From positions 1-39,851 of the forward strand of contig CAYWMQ010000007.1 of the NCBI GenBank assembly GCA_964459635.1: 39,851 bases of DNA. The letters are read 5' to 3'. Both the position numbers and the translations under genes were made by a program. Shown here piece after piece: positions 22,651-31,192 of the stretch (its first letter is position 1; each line of letters starts with the position of its first letter). This DNA is from CAYWMQ01 sp964459635 (lineage in GTDB: Bacteria; Patescibacteriota; Minisyncoccia; Phycocordibacterales; UBA12088). A model generated the notes under the pieces. The model saw nothing but the letters and a program-made list of their open reading frames with translations. It ran no database searches and was not told the DNA's origin.

Positions 22651-22657
22651 ATTAGGT

Positions 22658-22724
22658 GAGATTAGAGATAAGAGCTAGGAGACAAGAGACAAGAAAGAAG
22701 AGATACGAGACTAGAGACAAGAAA
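22658..22724. repeat. Purine-rich GAGACAAGA repeat
   Basis: About 65 bases almost entirely of G and A with imperfect copies of GAGACAAGA and GAGATA. Related stretches lie at 30474-30512 (same strand) and 31193-31224 (opposite strand). It fills the gap between two minus-strand genes. Confidence 0.75.
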
Positions 22725-22753
22725 TGCGGTTTGTGCGGGCGCAGCCGGATACG

Positions 22754-23482
22754 CTACTCGACAACGATGCGCTTAATGACCACGGGAGTAAGCGGTACAT
22801 CACCGGTGCCTGTGGGCGTTTTACTAATGGCACCTACAACGTCCATGCCTGCGGTGACTTTGCCAAAGACCGGATGCTTTCCATCAAGGAATGTGTTCGC
22901 GGCGGTGTTGATGAAGAACTGACTCCCACCGGTGTTGGGCCCGGCGTTTGCCATGGAAATAGTGCCCGGCGTGTTACTGTAGCGCGGCCCGAACTCGTCG
23001 GGTATCTGATACCCCGGACCTCCCGTGCCCCACCGTGCGCGCATGCTCGCGTCCTTCGTAAGCGGATCGCCACCCTGGATCATGAAGCCGTCGATGACAC
23101 GATGGAACTGAACACCGTTGTAGAAGCCCTCACGCGCGAGCTTGAGAAAGTTACCCGCTGTCACAGGCATGGTGCCTGTGTAAAGCTCAATGGTGATATT
23201 GCCAAGAGAGGTTTCGAGAGTCACAGGCGTGACGGGTTTCGTCTCGGCTTGGGTCGTACCACTCTGTCCGCCCGTGCTTGTACCATCCGCACCCGTAGGG
23301 CTTGTGCTCGCGCTGTATGGCTCAGATACCGTCAGCTCTTCGAGCCCACCGGCTCCGTTCCCCCCTTCGGAAGAACCGGCCGTCGAAAGGGCCGGACGAC
23401 CGCCGTTTTGCAGACGCGACCATCCCAGCACTATAAGTAATGCAAGGGCAGACAAAATACCGGCGATGTAGAAGTACTTCAT
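22754..23482 (-). CDS. Membrane-anchored cyclophilin-type peptidyl-prolyl isomerase
   Basis: A 242-residue protein. An N-terminal membrane helix (YFYIAGILSALALLIVLGW) and a Gly/Ser/Thr-rich linker (to about residue 85) lead to a cyclophilin domain: SLGNITIELYTGTMPVTAGNF, the active-site stretch VQFHRVIDGFMIQGGDP, FGPRYSNTPGTISMANAGPNTGGSQFFI and LDGKHPVFGKVTAGMDVV. The catalytic Arg (in FHRVI) and the Gln/Phe (GSQFFI) are present, so it should catalyse prolyl isomerisation of proteins outside the membrane. ATG 23482 is preferred; a TTG five codons upstream is unlikely. A minus-strand promoter TTGCCT-17-TATACT (23547-23519) gives a leader of about 30 bases without SD. Confidence 0.93.
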   Translation of the reverse strand: MKYFYIAGILSALALLIVLGWSRLQNGGRPALSTAGSSEGGNGAGGLEELTVSEPYSASTSPTGADGTSTGGQSGTTQAETKPVTPVTLETSLGNITIELYTGTMPVTAGNFLKLAREGFYNGVQFHRVIDGFMIQGGDPLTKDASMRARWGTGGPGYQIPDEFGPRYSNTPGTISMANAGPNTGGSQFFINTAANTFLDGKHPVFGKVTAGMDVVGAISKTPTGTGDVPLTPVVIKRIVVE

Positions 23483-23518
23483 GTAAAATTGTTTCAAGAA
23501 ACGCTGTTAGTACAACAA

Positions 23519-23547
23519 AGTATACGGCGCACGCAGTGAAGAGGCAA
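23519..23547 (-). promoter_or_regulatory. Promoter of the cyclophilin gene
   Basis: Minus-strand TTGCCT (23547-23542), 17-base spacer, TATACT (23524-23519). Confidence 0.7.
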
Positions 23548-23559
23548 GCTGCCGAGTTT

Positions 23560-23656
23560 AGTAGAAAGTAGTAAGTAGAATGTAGAACGTATGCGCTAAC
23601 GACGATGCGCTCTGTGCGTACCCTTTCTACCTTCTACTTACTACGTTCTACTTATT
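23560..23656. repeat. GTAGAA-type inverted repeat downstream of SMC
   Basis: A 31-base purine-rich arm (23560-23590) built of AGTAGAA/AGTAGTAAG units matches about 27 of 31 positions of the reverse complement of a second arm ending near 23656. The loop is about 35 bases. The right arm runs up to and just into the last codons of SMC. Confidence 0.75.
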
Positions 23657-25934
23657 TAGCCACCGCGACCGCCTCATCAAACTTGACCGAGAGAAGCTTG
23701 GAGACGCCATCTGCGCCCATAGTGACGCCGTAGAGTATGCCCGCACGGCTCATGGTCTCTCTGTTGTGGGTGATGAGGATGAGCTGGCTCTTTTGTGCGA
23801 GGTTTTCTATCATATCGCCATAGCGGCGCGAGTTGGCCTCATCGAGTGCGGCGTCTGTTTCGTCCAATATCAAAAAGGGCGGCGGATTTACCTGGCTCAT
23901 GGCAAAAATGAGCGCTATAGAGGTGAGCGCGCGCTCGCCGCCCGAAAGCAACGTAAGCGACTGTACGCGCTTTTTTGGCAGGGAAACCTCCACTTCGATA
24001 CCCTCCTCCACTTCACCCGACTCGGTATCTTCCTCAGACTCGTGCTCCTCCGCTTCATCGCCGCTTTTGCCGAGCAGCAGATCAGTGAGACGCACACGCT
24101 TGCGCTCGGAGACAATGCGCAGTGAAGCAGACCCCCCGCCAAACATGAGCGCAAAAAATTCGCTGAACTGCTTGGTAATGGCATCCACTCCGCTCTTGAA
24201 CTTTTCGGAAAGCTCGCGGTCAAGCTCTAGAATGAGCTCGGCAAGCGACTGCGCAGAGGCGGTCAGGTCGGCAAGTTCGCGCTCAAGGAACTGATCGCGC
24301 TCCTTCACTTCTCCGTACTCTTTTGTGATCTCATCAGCTGAAGCGCCTCCCATCTCCTCCAGGCGTATCTTGAGCTTCTCCAGTTCACGCTTGCGTCTCT
24401 CTTGGGCTTCACGCTCTTCCGTAGGCTCGTGGTCCAGGTTAAGCGTGTCGGGTGCGGCATCCTTGTAGCCCATGACAGCGCGCCCAATGAGCGCCACTGC
24501 TTCCGCGAGCTCACGCTTGAACTCTTCCGACTCACGCATGAGCGTCCGCGCGCGCATATCGAGCCGCCCCACCTCTGCGGCAAGCTCGCTCTCGCGCGCC
24601 ATGAGTGTGTACATTTCTTTCTCGAGTGCGTGTGAGTCATCCTTACCACGCTCTATCTCGCCCTGTGCCGCACGAGCCCGTTCCTCAAGCTCACGGAGCT
24701 CGGTCTGTGCGGCCGCAGCCTCCGCCTCCGTGTGCTGCTGCTCCTCACGCAAGCGCATGAGATCGCGCATATCCGGCTCATATTGCTCCGCACGTGAGCC
24801 ATACCGCTCAACAAAATGCTCTACCGCGTCTCGCACACTACGGAGCACGCGCCGCAACGTATCCACGTCTTTTTGCTCGTCCTCCGCACCAAGCGTGCGC
24901 GTGAGCTCTTCCCAGAAAGCACGCACCTCGCGGTACGGGAGGGGGCGGCCCTCCTCTTCTGCGGCGCGACGCTTTTCTTCCTCAAGCCTGCGCTCCTCGA
25001 ACGCCACCTGTCCCTCAAGGCGACCAAGCGTGCGTGTGGCCGCCGCCGCCTTCGCGCGAGCGTCCGAAAGTGCGCGCTCCAGGCGCAAAAGCTCCTCGCT
25101 CGCGGTATCCTTTTCCTGCACATCGGTAAGCTCACGCCGTACCTGCGCGAGCCGCGTACGCAGCTCGCGAAGAGCCGTCTCCGGGGCCTCGCGCTCGTGC
25201 GTGAGCGTCGCCTGTTCAAGGCTCAGGTACCGCTCCTCACGGCGCAGATAGTCGTGGTACTCGTGGGTGAGCTTCTCCCGAAGTTCGCGCGCACGCTCAA
25301 GCTTTTGCATCTGACGCTCCAGAAACTTGAGGTGTGGGGCGACCTCGCGCCGAAGCGCCTCCACCTGTGCTTTGTTCTCTTCCGTCTTCTGCAGCTTCTT
25401 TTTGCTCTCCTCTTTCTTGTACTGGTATATGCGGAGCCCGAGCGCATCCTCGAGCATGTGCCTGCGCTCCCGGGGGCTTGCGGAAAGGATGCGGTCTGCC
25501 TCGCCTTGCGAGATGATGTGGTGGCCGGACGCGCCTATGTTGGCCCCCGCCAAAAGCTCCGACACGTCCTTTAGGCGCACTTTGGAGCCATTCAGTGCAT
25601 ACTCGTTGATGCCATCGCGATACACCGTACGCTCCACGGTCACTTCGTCGAAGTCCACATCAAGAAAGCGCTTACTGTTATCAAAAGTCACGCGCACGGA
25701 CGCTCTGTTCGCGCGAGGCAGGCCCGCAGAGCCGCCCCAGATGAGGTCTTCTCCGCGCTTGCCGCGCATGGTCTTTACCGACTGCTCACCAAGCGCGAAG
25801 CGAAACGCGTCGGCTACGTTTGACTTGCCTGAGCCGTTGGGACCGACAATGGCCGCGATCTGCGAAGAAAACTCGAGCGTCTCCTTTTTGCCGAACGATT
25901 TGAAACCGGTAAGCTCAAGGGATCTGAGGTGCAT
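23652..25934 (-). CDS. smc: Short SMC chromosome-segregation ATPase, no recognisable hinge
   Basis: A 760-residue SMC-family ATPase. The N-terminal head has MHLRSLELTGFKSFG and Walker A GPNGSGKS (residues 31-38); DLIWGGS and RRHMLEDALG follow. The C-terminal head has the signature LSGGE (about 663) and Walker B FLILDETDAALD (about 687). Between them are two coiled-coil arms with only about 50 non-coiled residues at the turn (RPLPYREVRAFWEELTRTLG and after), instead of the roughly 150-residue hinge of canonical SMC (about 1,180 residues). ATG 25934 is chosen because minus-strand TATACT (25946-25941) ends 6 bases upstream; the longer frame to 26309 has no support. No scpA or scpB is near. Confidence 0.9.
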   Translation of the reverse strand: MHLRSLELTGFKSFGKKETLEFSSQIAAIVGPNGSGKSNVADAFRFALGEQSVKTMRGKRGEDLIWGGSAGLPRANRASVRVTFDNSKRFLDVDFDEVTVERTVYRDGINEYALNGSKVRLKDVSELLAGANIGASGHHIISQGEADRILSASPRERRHMLEDALGLRIYQYKKEESKKKLQKTEENKAQVEALRREVAPHLKFLERQMQKLERARELREKLTHEYHDYLRREERYLSLEQATLTHEREAPETALRELRTRLAQVRRELTDVQEKDTASEELLRLERALSDARAKAAAATRTLGRLEGQVAFEERRLEEEKRRAAEEEGRPLPYREVRAFWEELTRTLGAEDEQKDVDTLRRVLRSVRDAVEHFVERYGSRAEQYEPDMRDLMRLREEQQHTEAEAAAAQTELRELEERARAAQGEIERGKDDSHALEKEMYTLMARESELAAEVGRLDMRARTLMRESEEFKRELAEAVALIGRAVMGYKDAAPDTLNLDHEPTEEREAQERRKRELEKLKIRLEEMGGASADEITKEYGEVKERDQFLERELADLTASAQSLAELILELDRELSEKFKSGVDAITKQFSEFFALMFGGGSASLRIVSERKRVRLTDLLLGKSGDEAEEHESEEDTESGEVEEGIEVEVSLPKKRVQSLTLLSGGERALTSIALIFAMSQVNPPPFLILDETDAALDEANSRRYGDMIENLAQKSQLILITHNRETMSRAGILYGVTMGADGVSKLLSVKFDEAVAVAK

Positions 25935-25939
25935 GAGAT

Positions 25940-25972
25940 AAGTATAAAGTAGAAGGTAGAAAGTAGAAAGGG
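25940..25972. repeat. GTAGAA-type repeat upstream of SMC
   Basis: AAGTATAAAGTAGAAGG-type purine repeat of the same family as 23560-23656. The minus-strand -10 hexamer of SMC (TATACT, 25946-25941) is formed inside this repeat. Confidence 0.7.
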
Positions 25973-26097
25973 CAAGTTCGCGCACGAGTGCGCGCGAATC
26001 GTAGCACCATCCGAACAAAAAGGTATTAAGGACGCGACTGTACAAGCAGCGGCTCGTATGTTTAAGTGACACTAGAGACGTTACCAAAGGAGGTAGT

Positions 26098-27087
26098 ATG
26101 CGCAATACTCGATGTAAGAGCCTCGGAACGGACCGTGCTCCTACGGTGATACATACGCTGGAGCGACACGCAAAGCTCAAAAAGCATGAAGACCGCGCCT
26201 TGCGAGAACGGCTCGTTGCAAGCAGAAGTGTCGTAGGTTCGCGCAGGCATGGGAGAAGCAAACAACCTCTGCCTGTTGTCGATGTGGCCGACATTGACGC
26301 GGTGTACACAATACTTCGCTCATGGCTTGGCTACATGTGGCGACTCGCCTGCATGCAGCCGGGCATGGCACGAGAGCAAGCCTACAGTGCCATACTGCAG
26401 GCATTCACACGGGCGATACAACGGGTGGATGCACGGCCGGAGAGCAGCTTCGGGACCGTGCTTCTCTCTGAGATCCGTGGGGCGCTCACAAACGAGTACC
26501 CGTACACCACACTCATCAAGCTACCAAGCGGCGCCATGACGAGCCGTGTGATACGGCGGATGGGACAAGCTCGCGCCACGCTTGGGCTAGATCCAGTGGC
26601 GCCTCTAACGGAGGAGGAAACGCACGCTGTAGCCCAGTACCTACTCGACCTGCCCGGAAAGGACGGGAAACCCTTTTCTGCGAATGTATCGTACAAGAAA
26701 ACGCACGTACTAGTGTCACTTGTCGATGCACTTCGGCAGGGGCACGTGTCTCTTGATGCAGGCCTGCAAGGGCACGAGGGCGACAACGAAGACGCGGGGG
26801 TACGCTTCAGTCTTCCCGACCCTGCACCCAATCCGGAAGAGGTACTGAGCATGAAAGAAGACGCAGAAAACGCGTCCATACTTGTACAGCACGGTCTTCG
26901 TGCGCTGTCCGAGCGAGAGCGTCGCGTCATACAGGCACGAACACTGAGCGAAGACCCGCGTACGCTTAGATCGCTCGCGATTGAACTAGGCCTTTCGCCT
27001 GAGCGTGTACGCCAGATCGAGGTGGAAGCGCTTAGAAAAGTGAGACAAGCTATCAAACTGCGCGCCATGGCAGAAAAAGCCGCATGA
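26098..27087 (+). CDS. Divergent sigma-70-family factor
   Basis: A 329-residue protein with a clear sigma-70 region 4 at the C-terminus: LSERERRVIQARTL and then a helix-turn-helix IELGLSPERVRQIEVEALRK (about residues 292-311), as in RpoH/RpoD-type factors. A region-3-like segment is visible (LIKLPSGAMTSRVIRRMGQ, about 140-158, and LTEEETHAVAQYL). The usual conserved region 2 core is not obvious, and the first 50 residues are basic and unlike known factors. It should direct RNA polymerase to an alternative promoter set, but that is inference. ATG 26098 has a strong SD, AAGGAGGT, four bases upstream, unlike the leaderless genes around it. A terminator follows the stop. Confidence 0.8.
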   Translation: MRNTRCKSLGTDRAPTVIHTLERHAKLKKHEDRALRERLVASRSVVGSRRHGRSKQPLPVVDVADIDAVYTILRSWLGYMWRLACMQPGMAREQAYSAILQAFTRAIQRVDARPESSFGTVLLSEIRGALTNEYPYTTLIKLPSGAMTSRVIRRMGQARATLGLDPVAPLTEEETHAVAQYLLDLPGKDGKPFSANVSYKKTHVLVSLVDALRQGHVSLDAGLQGHEGDNEDAGVRFSLPDPAPNPEEVLSMKEDAENASILVQHGLRALSERERRVIQARTLSEDPRTLRSLAIELGLSPERVRQIEVEALRKVRQAIKLRAMAEKAA

Positions 27088-27107
27088 GCGCCTGCCACAA
27101 TGAACTC

Positions 27108-27129
27108 GCCGGCCCCACAGGCCGGCTTT
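27108..27129 (+). terminator. Intrinsic terminator of the sigma gene
   Basis: GCCGGCC (27108-27114) pairs with GGCCGGC (27120-27126), then TTTG. Confidence 0.75.
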
Positions 27130-27146
27130 GCTTGTTTCGCACCGGA

Positions 27147-27173
27147 AGAGAAAGGTGGCCCGAAGGCCACCTT
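27147..27173 (-). terminator. Intrinsic terminator with UUCG loop (minus strand)
   Basis: On the minus strand AAGGTGGCC-TTCG-GGCCACCTT (27173-27152) is followed by TCTC. It starts 20 bases after the stop of the 46-aa gene. Confidence 0.85.
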
Positions 27174-27192
27174 AGTGCACAAGCCGCGCCCG

Positions 27193-27333
27193 TCACGGGG
27201 CCCGGTCGGACAGCTCCGGCATAGGACGTAGCGGCTCGCTGTAGCTTCCCTCATGCTGCGGCAGACTGTCGAGGTATCGTGATGCAGCATCTTCGACCAA
27301 ACAGGTCGGCATAGGCAACGCGTCGTCAGTCAT
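27193..27333 (-). CDS. Small unknown protein (46 aa)
   Basis: ATG 27333 opens a 46-residue acidic, Pro-rich protein (starts MTDDALPMPTCLVEDAASRY, ends PMPELSDRAP) with no recognised family. GAGG lies about 10 bases upstream, slightly far for an SD. A minus-strand TACTAT about 17 bases downstream of TTTTCG could be its promoter, and a very good terminator closes it, so it looks like a complete small transcription unit convergent with the sigma gene. It may instead be a short regulatory RNA; the reading frame alone is weak evidence. Confidence 0.5.
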   Translation of the reverse strand: MTDDALPMPTCLVEDAASRYLDSLPQHEGSYSEPLRPMPELSDRAP

Positions 27334-27419
27334 CTGTTCAAAACCTCTGCTTGTTGTGCCCCGGACACCATAGTACCGCAGTACAGCCCGTACGAAAAGC
27401 AAAAGCGTGGCATGTGCAC

Positions 27420-27850
27420 TACTTTATCTTCTTGCAGCACGAGCTACTAACAGGAAAGCAAGCAGGGGGGGGATAATACACCAAAGCACGAGCAGCATTT
27501 AAGTAGAGCAACTGTCCTTGCCTACGCACCGAAACCTCGCTGCAGGCAGGTGAGCGAAGCGAAGAAGACGTATACTCATCAAGGCCACCAACGGACTCAT
27601 GAAGTGGCAGACAACTCGTTGTGTGAACGTCCAATACTTCTGTAAAAATATCCTGGATTGCTTCGCTTCGCTCGCAAAGACGACTCACCAGAGCTTTTGC
27701 GTATTATGAGTGGCTTTCCGCCTAAAAAAGCTTCTGATGCTACTATGTGACGATCGTACTTTTAAATTTTGACTTGCACTTTTGCCTTTTGACTTTTGAC
27801 TTTTAACTTCAAAAGTACACAACCTCACTAGACTCAAACGCCCTACGATG
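27420..27850. other. Gene-free, repeat-rich stretch
   Basis: No convincing gene. It holds a copy of the GGATTGCTTCGC-type dispersed repeat (27652-27683), and a T-rich block with imperfect TTTTGACTTTTGACTTTTAACTT units (about 27763-27816) flanked by GTACTTTT and AAAAGTAC. Confidence 0.55.
27652..27683. repeat. Dispersed GGATTGCTTCGC...CTCGCAA repeat
   Basis: CTGGATTGCTTCGCTTCGCT followed by CGCAAAGACGAC. The same text type occurs at 35355-35384 and in part at 39585-39605. It is the repeat that gives spurious LCERSEAIQ translations in many bacterial genomes. Confidence 0.65.
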
Positions 27851-27858
27851 CAGCGAAA

Positions 27859-30267
27859 TTAGTTAATCTCACAAACCCCACCCGCGCACGCCAACTCCTT
27901 CGCCTGCTCCGTCTCATCCTTGAGCTCGTACGCCACGAGCTTGCTGTAGTCGATGTTCTCAAAGCGCTTCGCCAGCTCCTCGTACTGCTCCTTGGTAATA
28001 GCCTCGTACGGGGCCAGGCGGTACGCGTGGTTCATACGCGGCAGGAAGGAAAGGCCGCCTATCATGTCCCAGTTCTCGTAGAGCCAGTTTGCCACTCCCA
28101 CCCACTCATCGTCGCCTATGGAGATGGTGACGGAGGGGTTATGCTCGGTGTAGTTTTGCTTCACCACCTTCCAGTACTCCAGCTGCTCAATAGCCGAAAG
28201 GTCGTTACTGTACACAGAAGAAGGTGGACTCTGTACCGGGAACTCGAGCACAAAGGTGTTCGCGTTCTCTTCTGTTTGCCCTATCTCCGGACTGTACGGC
28301 ACGCCCTGATCTTTGAGCATCTTAAAGAGCGAGTCGGTGGCGGTAATGCGAATGCGGCGTATGTAGTACTCGCTGTGGCGCGGGTGCATGCCTGAGGCGC
28401 AGTTTACCGTTTGCGATACGGTACCCGAAGGCTTCACCGCCGTGACAGCCGTTGATGCGTTGATACCGAAACGCTTCGCGTACTTTTTGTTGGTGGCCAC
28501 GGCCTCATCGCGAAGCGCACGCAACACTTCCGGCTTCCGGCTCTCCGGGCTGTCCCACTGGCCTGTCACGGACACACCAAGAAGCCGCTCCGTCTCGCAG
28601 TTCTCCTTCCAATCCTTTGAAAGATAGCGGAAGTTGGTGAGCGAAGACTGGTAGGTGCCGAGTATGGCCGCAATGCGCACTTTACGCTTGAGCGTGGCGA
28701 GGGTGTCATCGCGCCGCGCAATGACCTCGGAAAGGTTGCAGAATTGCTTGGATTTCAGAATTATTTCCCCGCAAGGATTTGTGCCGATGGACCCCGTGAT
28801 GCGCTCACCCTCTATGATGCCGTCCTTGCGCCACCCGTCGAGACGGCGCTTCGGGAGCTGGCTCATGAGGCCGCCGCGGTTGAAGATGCCGCGCTCGCCG
28901 CTCTTCCCTTTCATGAGCGCCATCCACTCTTCCATGAACTCCTCACTTGACGGCTTTTGCTCGTACACAGCGCTGTTGTTTGCGAGCATACGCTGCGGCT
29001 CAGTGTTGTAGAATGCGCCATCCTTTGCGTGGCGAATGTCGTCATCGTCGAGATCGGAAAGCGATATCATGGCACTCCTGCGCACGCCGCCCGAGACTAT
29101 GGCTTCGCCTATCTTGCAAAGAATGTCGTGGGCATCAATGGGGCGCAGGCGCCTGTTTTGGCGAGCGAGTATCTTGGCACGGGTAAAGTCGAGGAGCGAG
29201 CGCAGCGGCTCCGGGCCGGACGCTTTGCCACCCATGGTCTTGAGGCGCGTGCCCGCAGGGCGGATGAGCGAATAGTCAAACTGCACATCCTTGCCGTCGT
29301 ACCAGGTCTTCATACCATGCACCACCGCGTCCGCCCAACCTTCCTTCGAGTCCTCAATGATGAACGTCTTCAGCATCACGCCTGTCTGCGCTTTCACCTG
29401 TGGGAGCTGTTCTATGTTCTTACTTTCTGCGGCAAAGCCGACGCCGCAGCCGCAGGCGGAAAGGTAGAGCACTTCGCCGAAGTCCTCTATTTTTGTCGGC
29501 GCAATGAACGAACAGTTGTACGCGGTGGCATTGCAGCGACGCGCCGGGTTGCCCGCAAACTGCAGCAGCCGCATGGAAGGCATAGCCTCCTGCTTCAGTA
29601 TCGCTTCACGCACCTCCGCATACTCCTCCTCGGTGAGCTTGTCGCCCAAATTTTCTCGCATGAAGGCGATGTAGCGGTCTACCGTTTCTATCCACGTCTC
29701 GCGCCTGTTTTCGGATTCCATCCACCGTGCATAGGTGCGCAAGTACACAAACTCGCCCAGGGGATTACCCTCAAAGTATTTTGAGCTATCTTCCGCAAGC
29801 TTGCGTACGTGTGCCGGTATGGCGGTGGTATTTTTTCGAAGGCGCGTACGCTCTTCACGGTAGAGAATGTAGTGCTTGGCGGTCTTGACATAGTCGGAAA
29901 GGATGAGCTGGCGCTCAACTTCGTCCTGCACACCCTCCACGGTCGGCAGGAAATTCTTGTACTTCTTTGCAATGCGTACCACATCGGCCACCACCCTGTG
30001 TGCCACCATCTCCGCCTCCTCCGGTGAGCCCTCGTTGGTGGTTACCATACCCATGTGTATGGCGCGTGCGATTTTTGCAAAGTCAAAGGGCACTATCGAA
30101 CCATCGCGCTTCTGTATCTGTGGGACAAATTTGGCATAGTACGACACCGACCCCGCTTCGGAGGCGCTGCCCGAGGCCACGTGTTCCTCTTGCGTCTCTT
30201 GGAATATCTCGTCGATAACATTCGGCGACGCGTTCGTAGCCGCGGAGTGCGATGAGGTTTTGGCCAT
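27859..30267 (-). CDS. nrdJ: Adenosylcobalamin-dependent class II ribonucleotide reductase, RTPR-like
   Basis: An 802-residue monomeric-type class II enzyme making deoxyribonucleotides using coenzyme B12. An ATP-cone (about residues 50-140: IQKRDGSIVPFDFAKIARAI) is followed by the ten-stranded barrel. Active-site residues match the Lactobacillus triphosphate reductase spacing: Cys252 (YNCSFI), the thiyl-radical Cys499 with Glu501 (NPCGEI), Cys510 eleven residues later, and the C-terminal shuttle pair Cys794/Cys799 (CAGGVC). RPAGTRLKTMGGKASGPEPL and SGGVRRSAM are further landmarks. NTPs are the likely substrates by this similarity. B12 would need to be scavenged. The ATG at 30267 has no SD; minus-strand TACAAT (30315-30310) may be the -10, leader about 37 bases. 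Confidence 0.93.
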   Translation of the reverse strand: MAKTSSHSAATNASPNVIDEIFQETQEEHVASGSASEAGSVSYYAKFVPQIQKRDGSIVPFDFAKIARAIHMGMVTTNEGSPEEAEMVAHRVVADVVRIAKKYKNFLPTVEGVQDEVERQLILSDYVKTAKHYILYREERTRLRKNTTAIPAHVRKLAEDSSKYFEGNPLGEFVYLRTYARWMESENRRETWIETVDRYIAFMRENLGDKLTEEEYAEVREAILKQEAMPSMRLLQFAGNPARRCNATAYNCSFIAPTKIEDFGEVLYLSACGCGVGFAAESKNIEQLPQVKAQTGVMLKTFIIEDSKEGWADAVVHGMKTWYDGKDVQFDYSLIRPAGTRLKTMGGKASGPEPLRSLLDFTRAKILARQNRRLRPIDAHDILCKIGEAIVSGGVRRSAMISLSDLDDDDIRHAKDGAFYNTEPQRMLANNSAVYEQKPSSEEFMEEWMALMKGKSGERGIFNRGGLMSQLPKRRLDGWRKDGIIEGERITGSIGTNPCGEIILKSKQFCNLSEVIARRDDTLATLKRKVRIAAILGTYQSSLTNFRYLSKDWKENCETERLLGVSVTGQWDSPESRKPEVLRALRDEAVATNKKYAKRFGINASTAVTAVKPSGTVSQTVNCASGMHPRHSEYYIRRIRITATDSLFKMLKDQGVPYSPEIGQTEENANTFVLEFPVQSPPSSVYSNDLSAIEQLEYWKVVKQNYTEHNPSVTISIGDDEWVGVANWLYENWDMIGGLSFLPRMNHAYRLAPYEAITKEQYEELAKRFENIDYSKLVAYELKDETEQAKELACAGGVCEIN

Positions 30268-30566
30268 ACTTGAACTGAACGTTAGAGAATTAAGGAGTGG
30301 GTGTTTGCTATTGTATCGTATCCACCCGAAGCGGAGCTGTGTATATACTATAGCAAAACATATCTGCGCCCCGGCCTAGAGCACGCGTCCCCACGTGGCT
30401 CTACGGTGCGCTCTGCGGATATCAACAGTGGCTGTGCTTGACTAACTTTTGGCTGTTTGCACGAGGAGGGGCAACAGAGAACAGACAAGAGACAGAAAAC
30501 AAGAAACAAGACATGTGCGGAGGTATGAGGAAAATGGGATAGTCAGATACTATGATATGAGGGGTA
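30268..30566. other. Divergent intergenic region
   Basis: No gene seen. It contains the probable RNR -10 on the minus strand (30315-30310), a GAGC...GCTC-rich segment (about 30378-30415) and the purine repeat at 30474-30512. Confidence 0.5.
30474..30512. repeat. Purine-rich GAGACAAGA-type repeat
   Basis: CAGAGAACAGACAAGAGACA and a following A/G-rich tail. It is an inverted counterpart of 31193-31224; the two bracket the secreted orphan gene at 30617. Confidence 0.7.
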
Positions 30567-30595
30567 TTGACTTTCAATACCCTATATGCTATAAT
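30567..30595 (+). promoter_or_regulatory. Sigma-70-type promoter with extended -10
   Basis: TTGACT (30567-30572), 17-base spacer, TGC-TATAAT (30587-30595). Start expected near 30602. Confidence 0.85.
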
Positions 30596-30616
30596 ACTAA
30601 TGAAAGTGAGGTTGAC

Positions 30617-31006
30617 ATGAGGAAACAATTGGCCGTCGCGCTGATGATCAGCGCTGCGTTTGCCGCTCAGGCGGCAGACCCACGCGACGCGCTCATCGAG
30701 CTCAACGCTCGGGACTACGCCGTCTCTGAGCGCAACTGCGCGCCCGCCCTGCGGGGCGGCCTGCGCTGCGAGCTCAAGATCGAGGCGCATCGTGGCGACT
30801 GGTATGTCGTCGCCATGTCGGAGCCGGAAGGCTCCGGCGAGCGAATCTCGTGGCGGGCATACTTCGCCACGGACGGTGCAGTCGCCAGCTTTTACGGAAG
30901 CTACGCTAGTGGCGTAGTCTTCCACACCGAGGGCGGCATGATGCAGGACAGCATCGCCACCGCCCTCACGCATGAGTTCGCGCTCACGCGAGCCATGTCA
31001 TGGTAA
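30617..31006 (+). CDS. Small secreted protein of unknown function
   Basis: A 129-residue protein with a textbook signal peptide (MRKQLAVALMISAAFAAQA, cleavage before residue 20). The mature part of 110 residues has two Cys (NCAP and RCEL) that could form a disulfide, and alternating strands (ELKIEAHRGDWYVVAMSEPE). No family recognised. ATG 30617 has GAGG (30608-30611) as SD. Its GC-rich codons, its own strong promoter and terminator, and the inverted GAGACAAGA repeats on both sides (30474-30512 and 31193-31224) make it look like an inserted cassette; transfer is inference. Confidence 0.75.
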   Translation: MRKQLAVALMISAAFAAQAADPRDALIELNARDYAVSERNCAPALRGGLRCELKIEAHRGDWYVVAMSEPEGSGERISWRAYFATDGAVASFYGSYASGVVFHTEGGMMQDSIATALTHEFALTRAMSW

Positions 31007-31011
31007 TGTTT

Positions 31012-31043
31012 CCCCGCGTCGGTGGTACCGGCGCGGGGTTCTT
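31012..31043 (+). terminator. Intrinsic terminator
   Basis: CCCCGCG (31012-31018) pairs with CGCGGGG (31032-31038), followed by TTCTTC; it starts 5 bases after the stop. Confidence 0.8.
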
Positions 31044-31192
31044 CATACATTCGAAGAGCGTCCACGTGGTACGACCACCGTTCGCACGCACCAGCGCCCC
31101 ATATTGTGGCGCTGATCTTTTTTCTGCGTCTCTCCAACATCACGAAATCTCCAATCCAGAATACATGCCAATATCCCAATATCCCGACGTAG

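Noticed and set aside
24472..25574. Long plus-strand frames opposite SMC
   Set aside because: Ser/Arg-rich and Leu-rich shadows of the coiled-coil codons; no start signals.
25935..26309. N-terminal extension of SMC to 26309
   Set aside because: The added 125 residues are unlike SMC, cross the purine repeat and the upstream region of the sigma gene, and the -10 signal places the start at 25934.
27419..27688. Minus-strand frame starting MSRLCERSEAIQ
   Set aside because: The N-terminal text is the well-known false translation of the GGATTGCTTCGC repeat.
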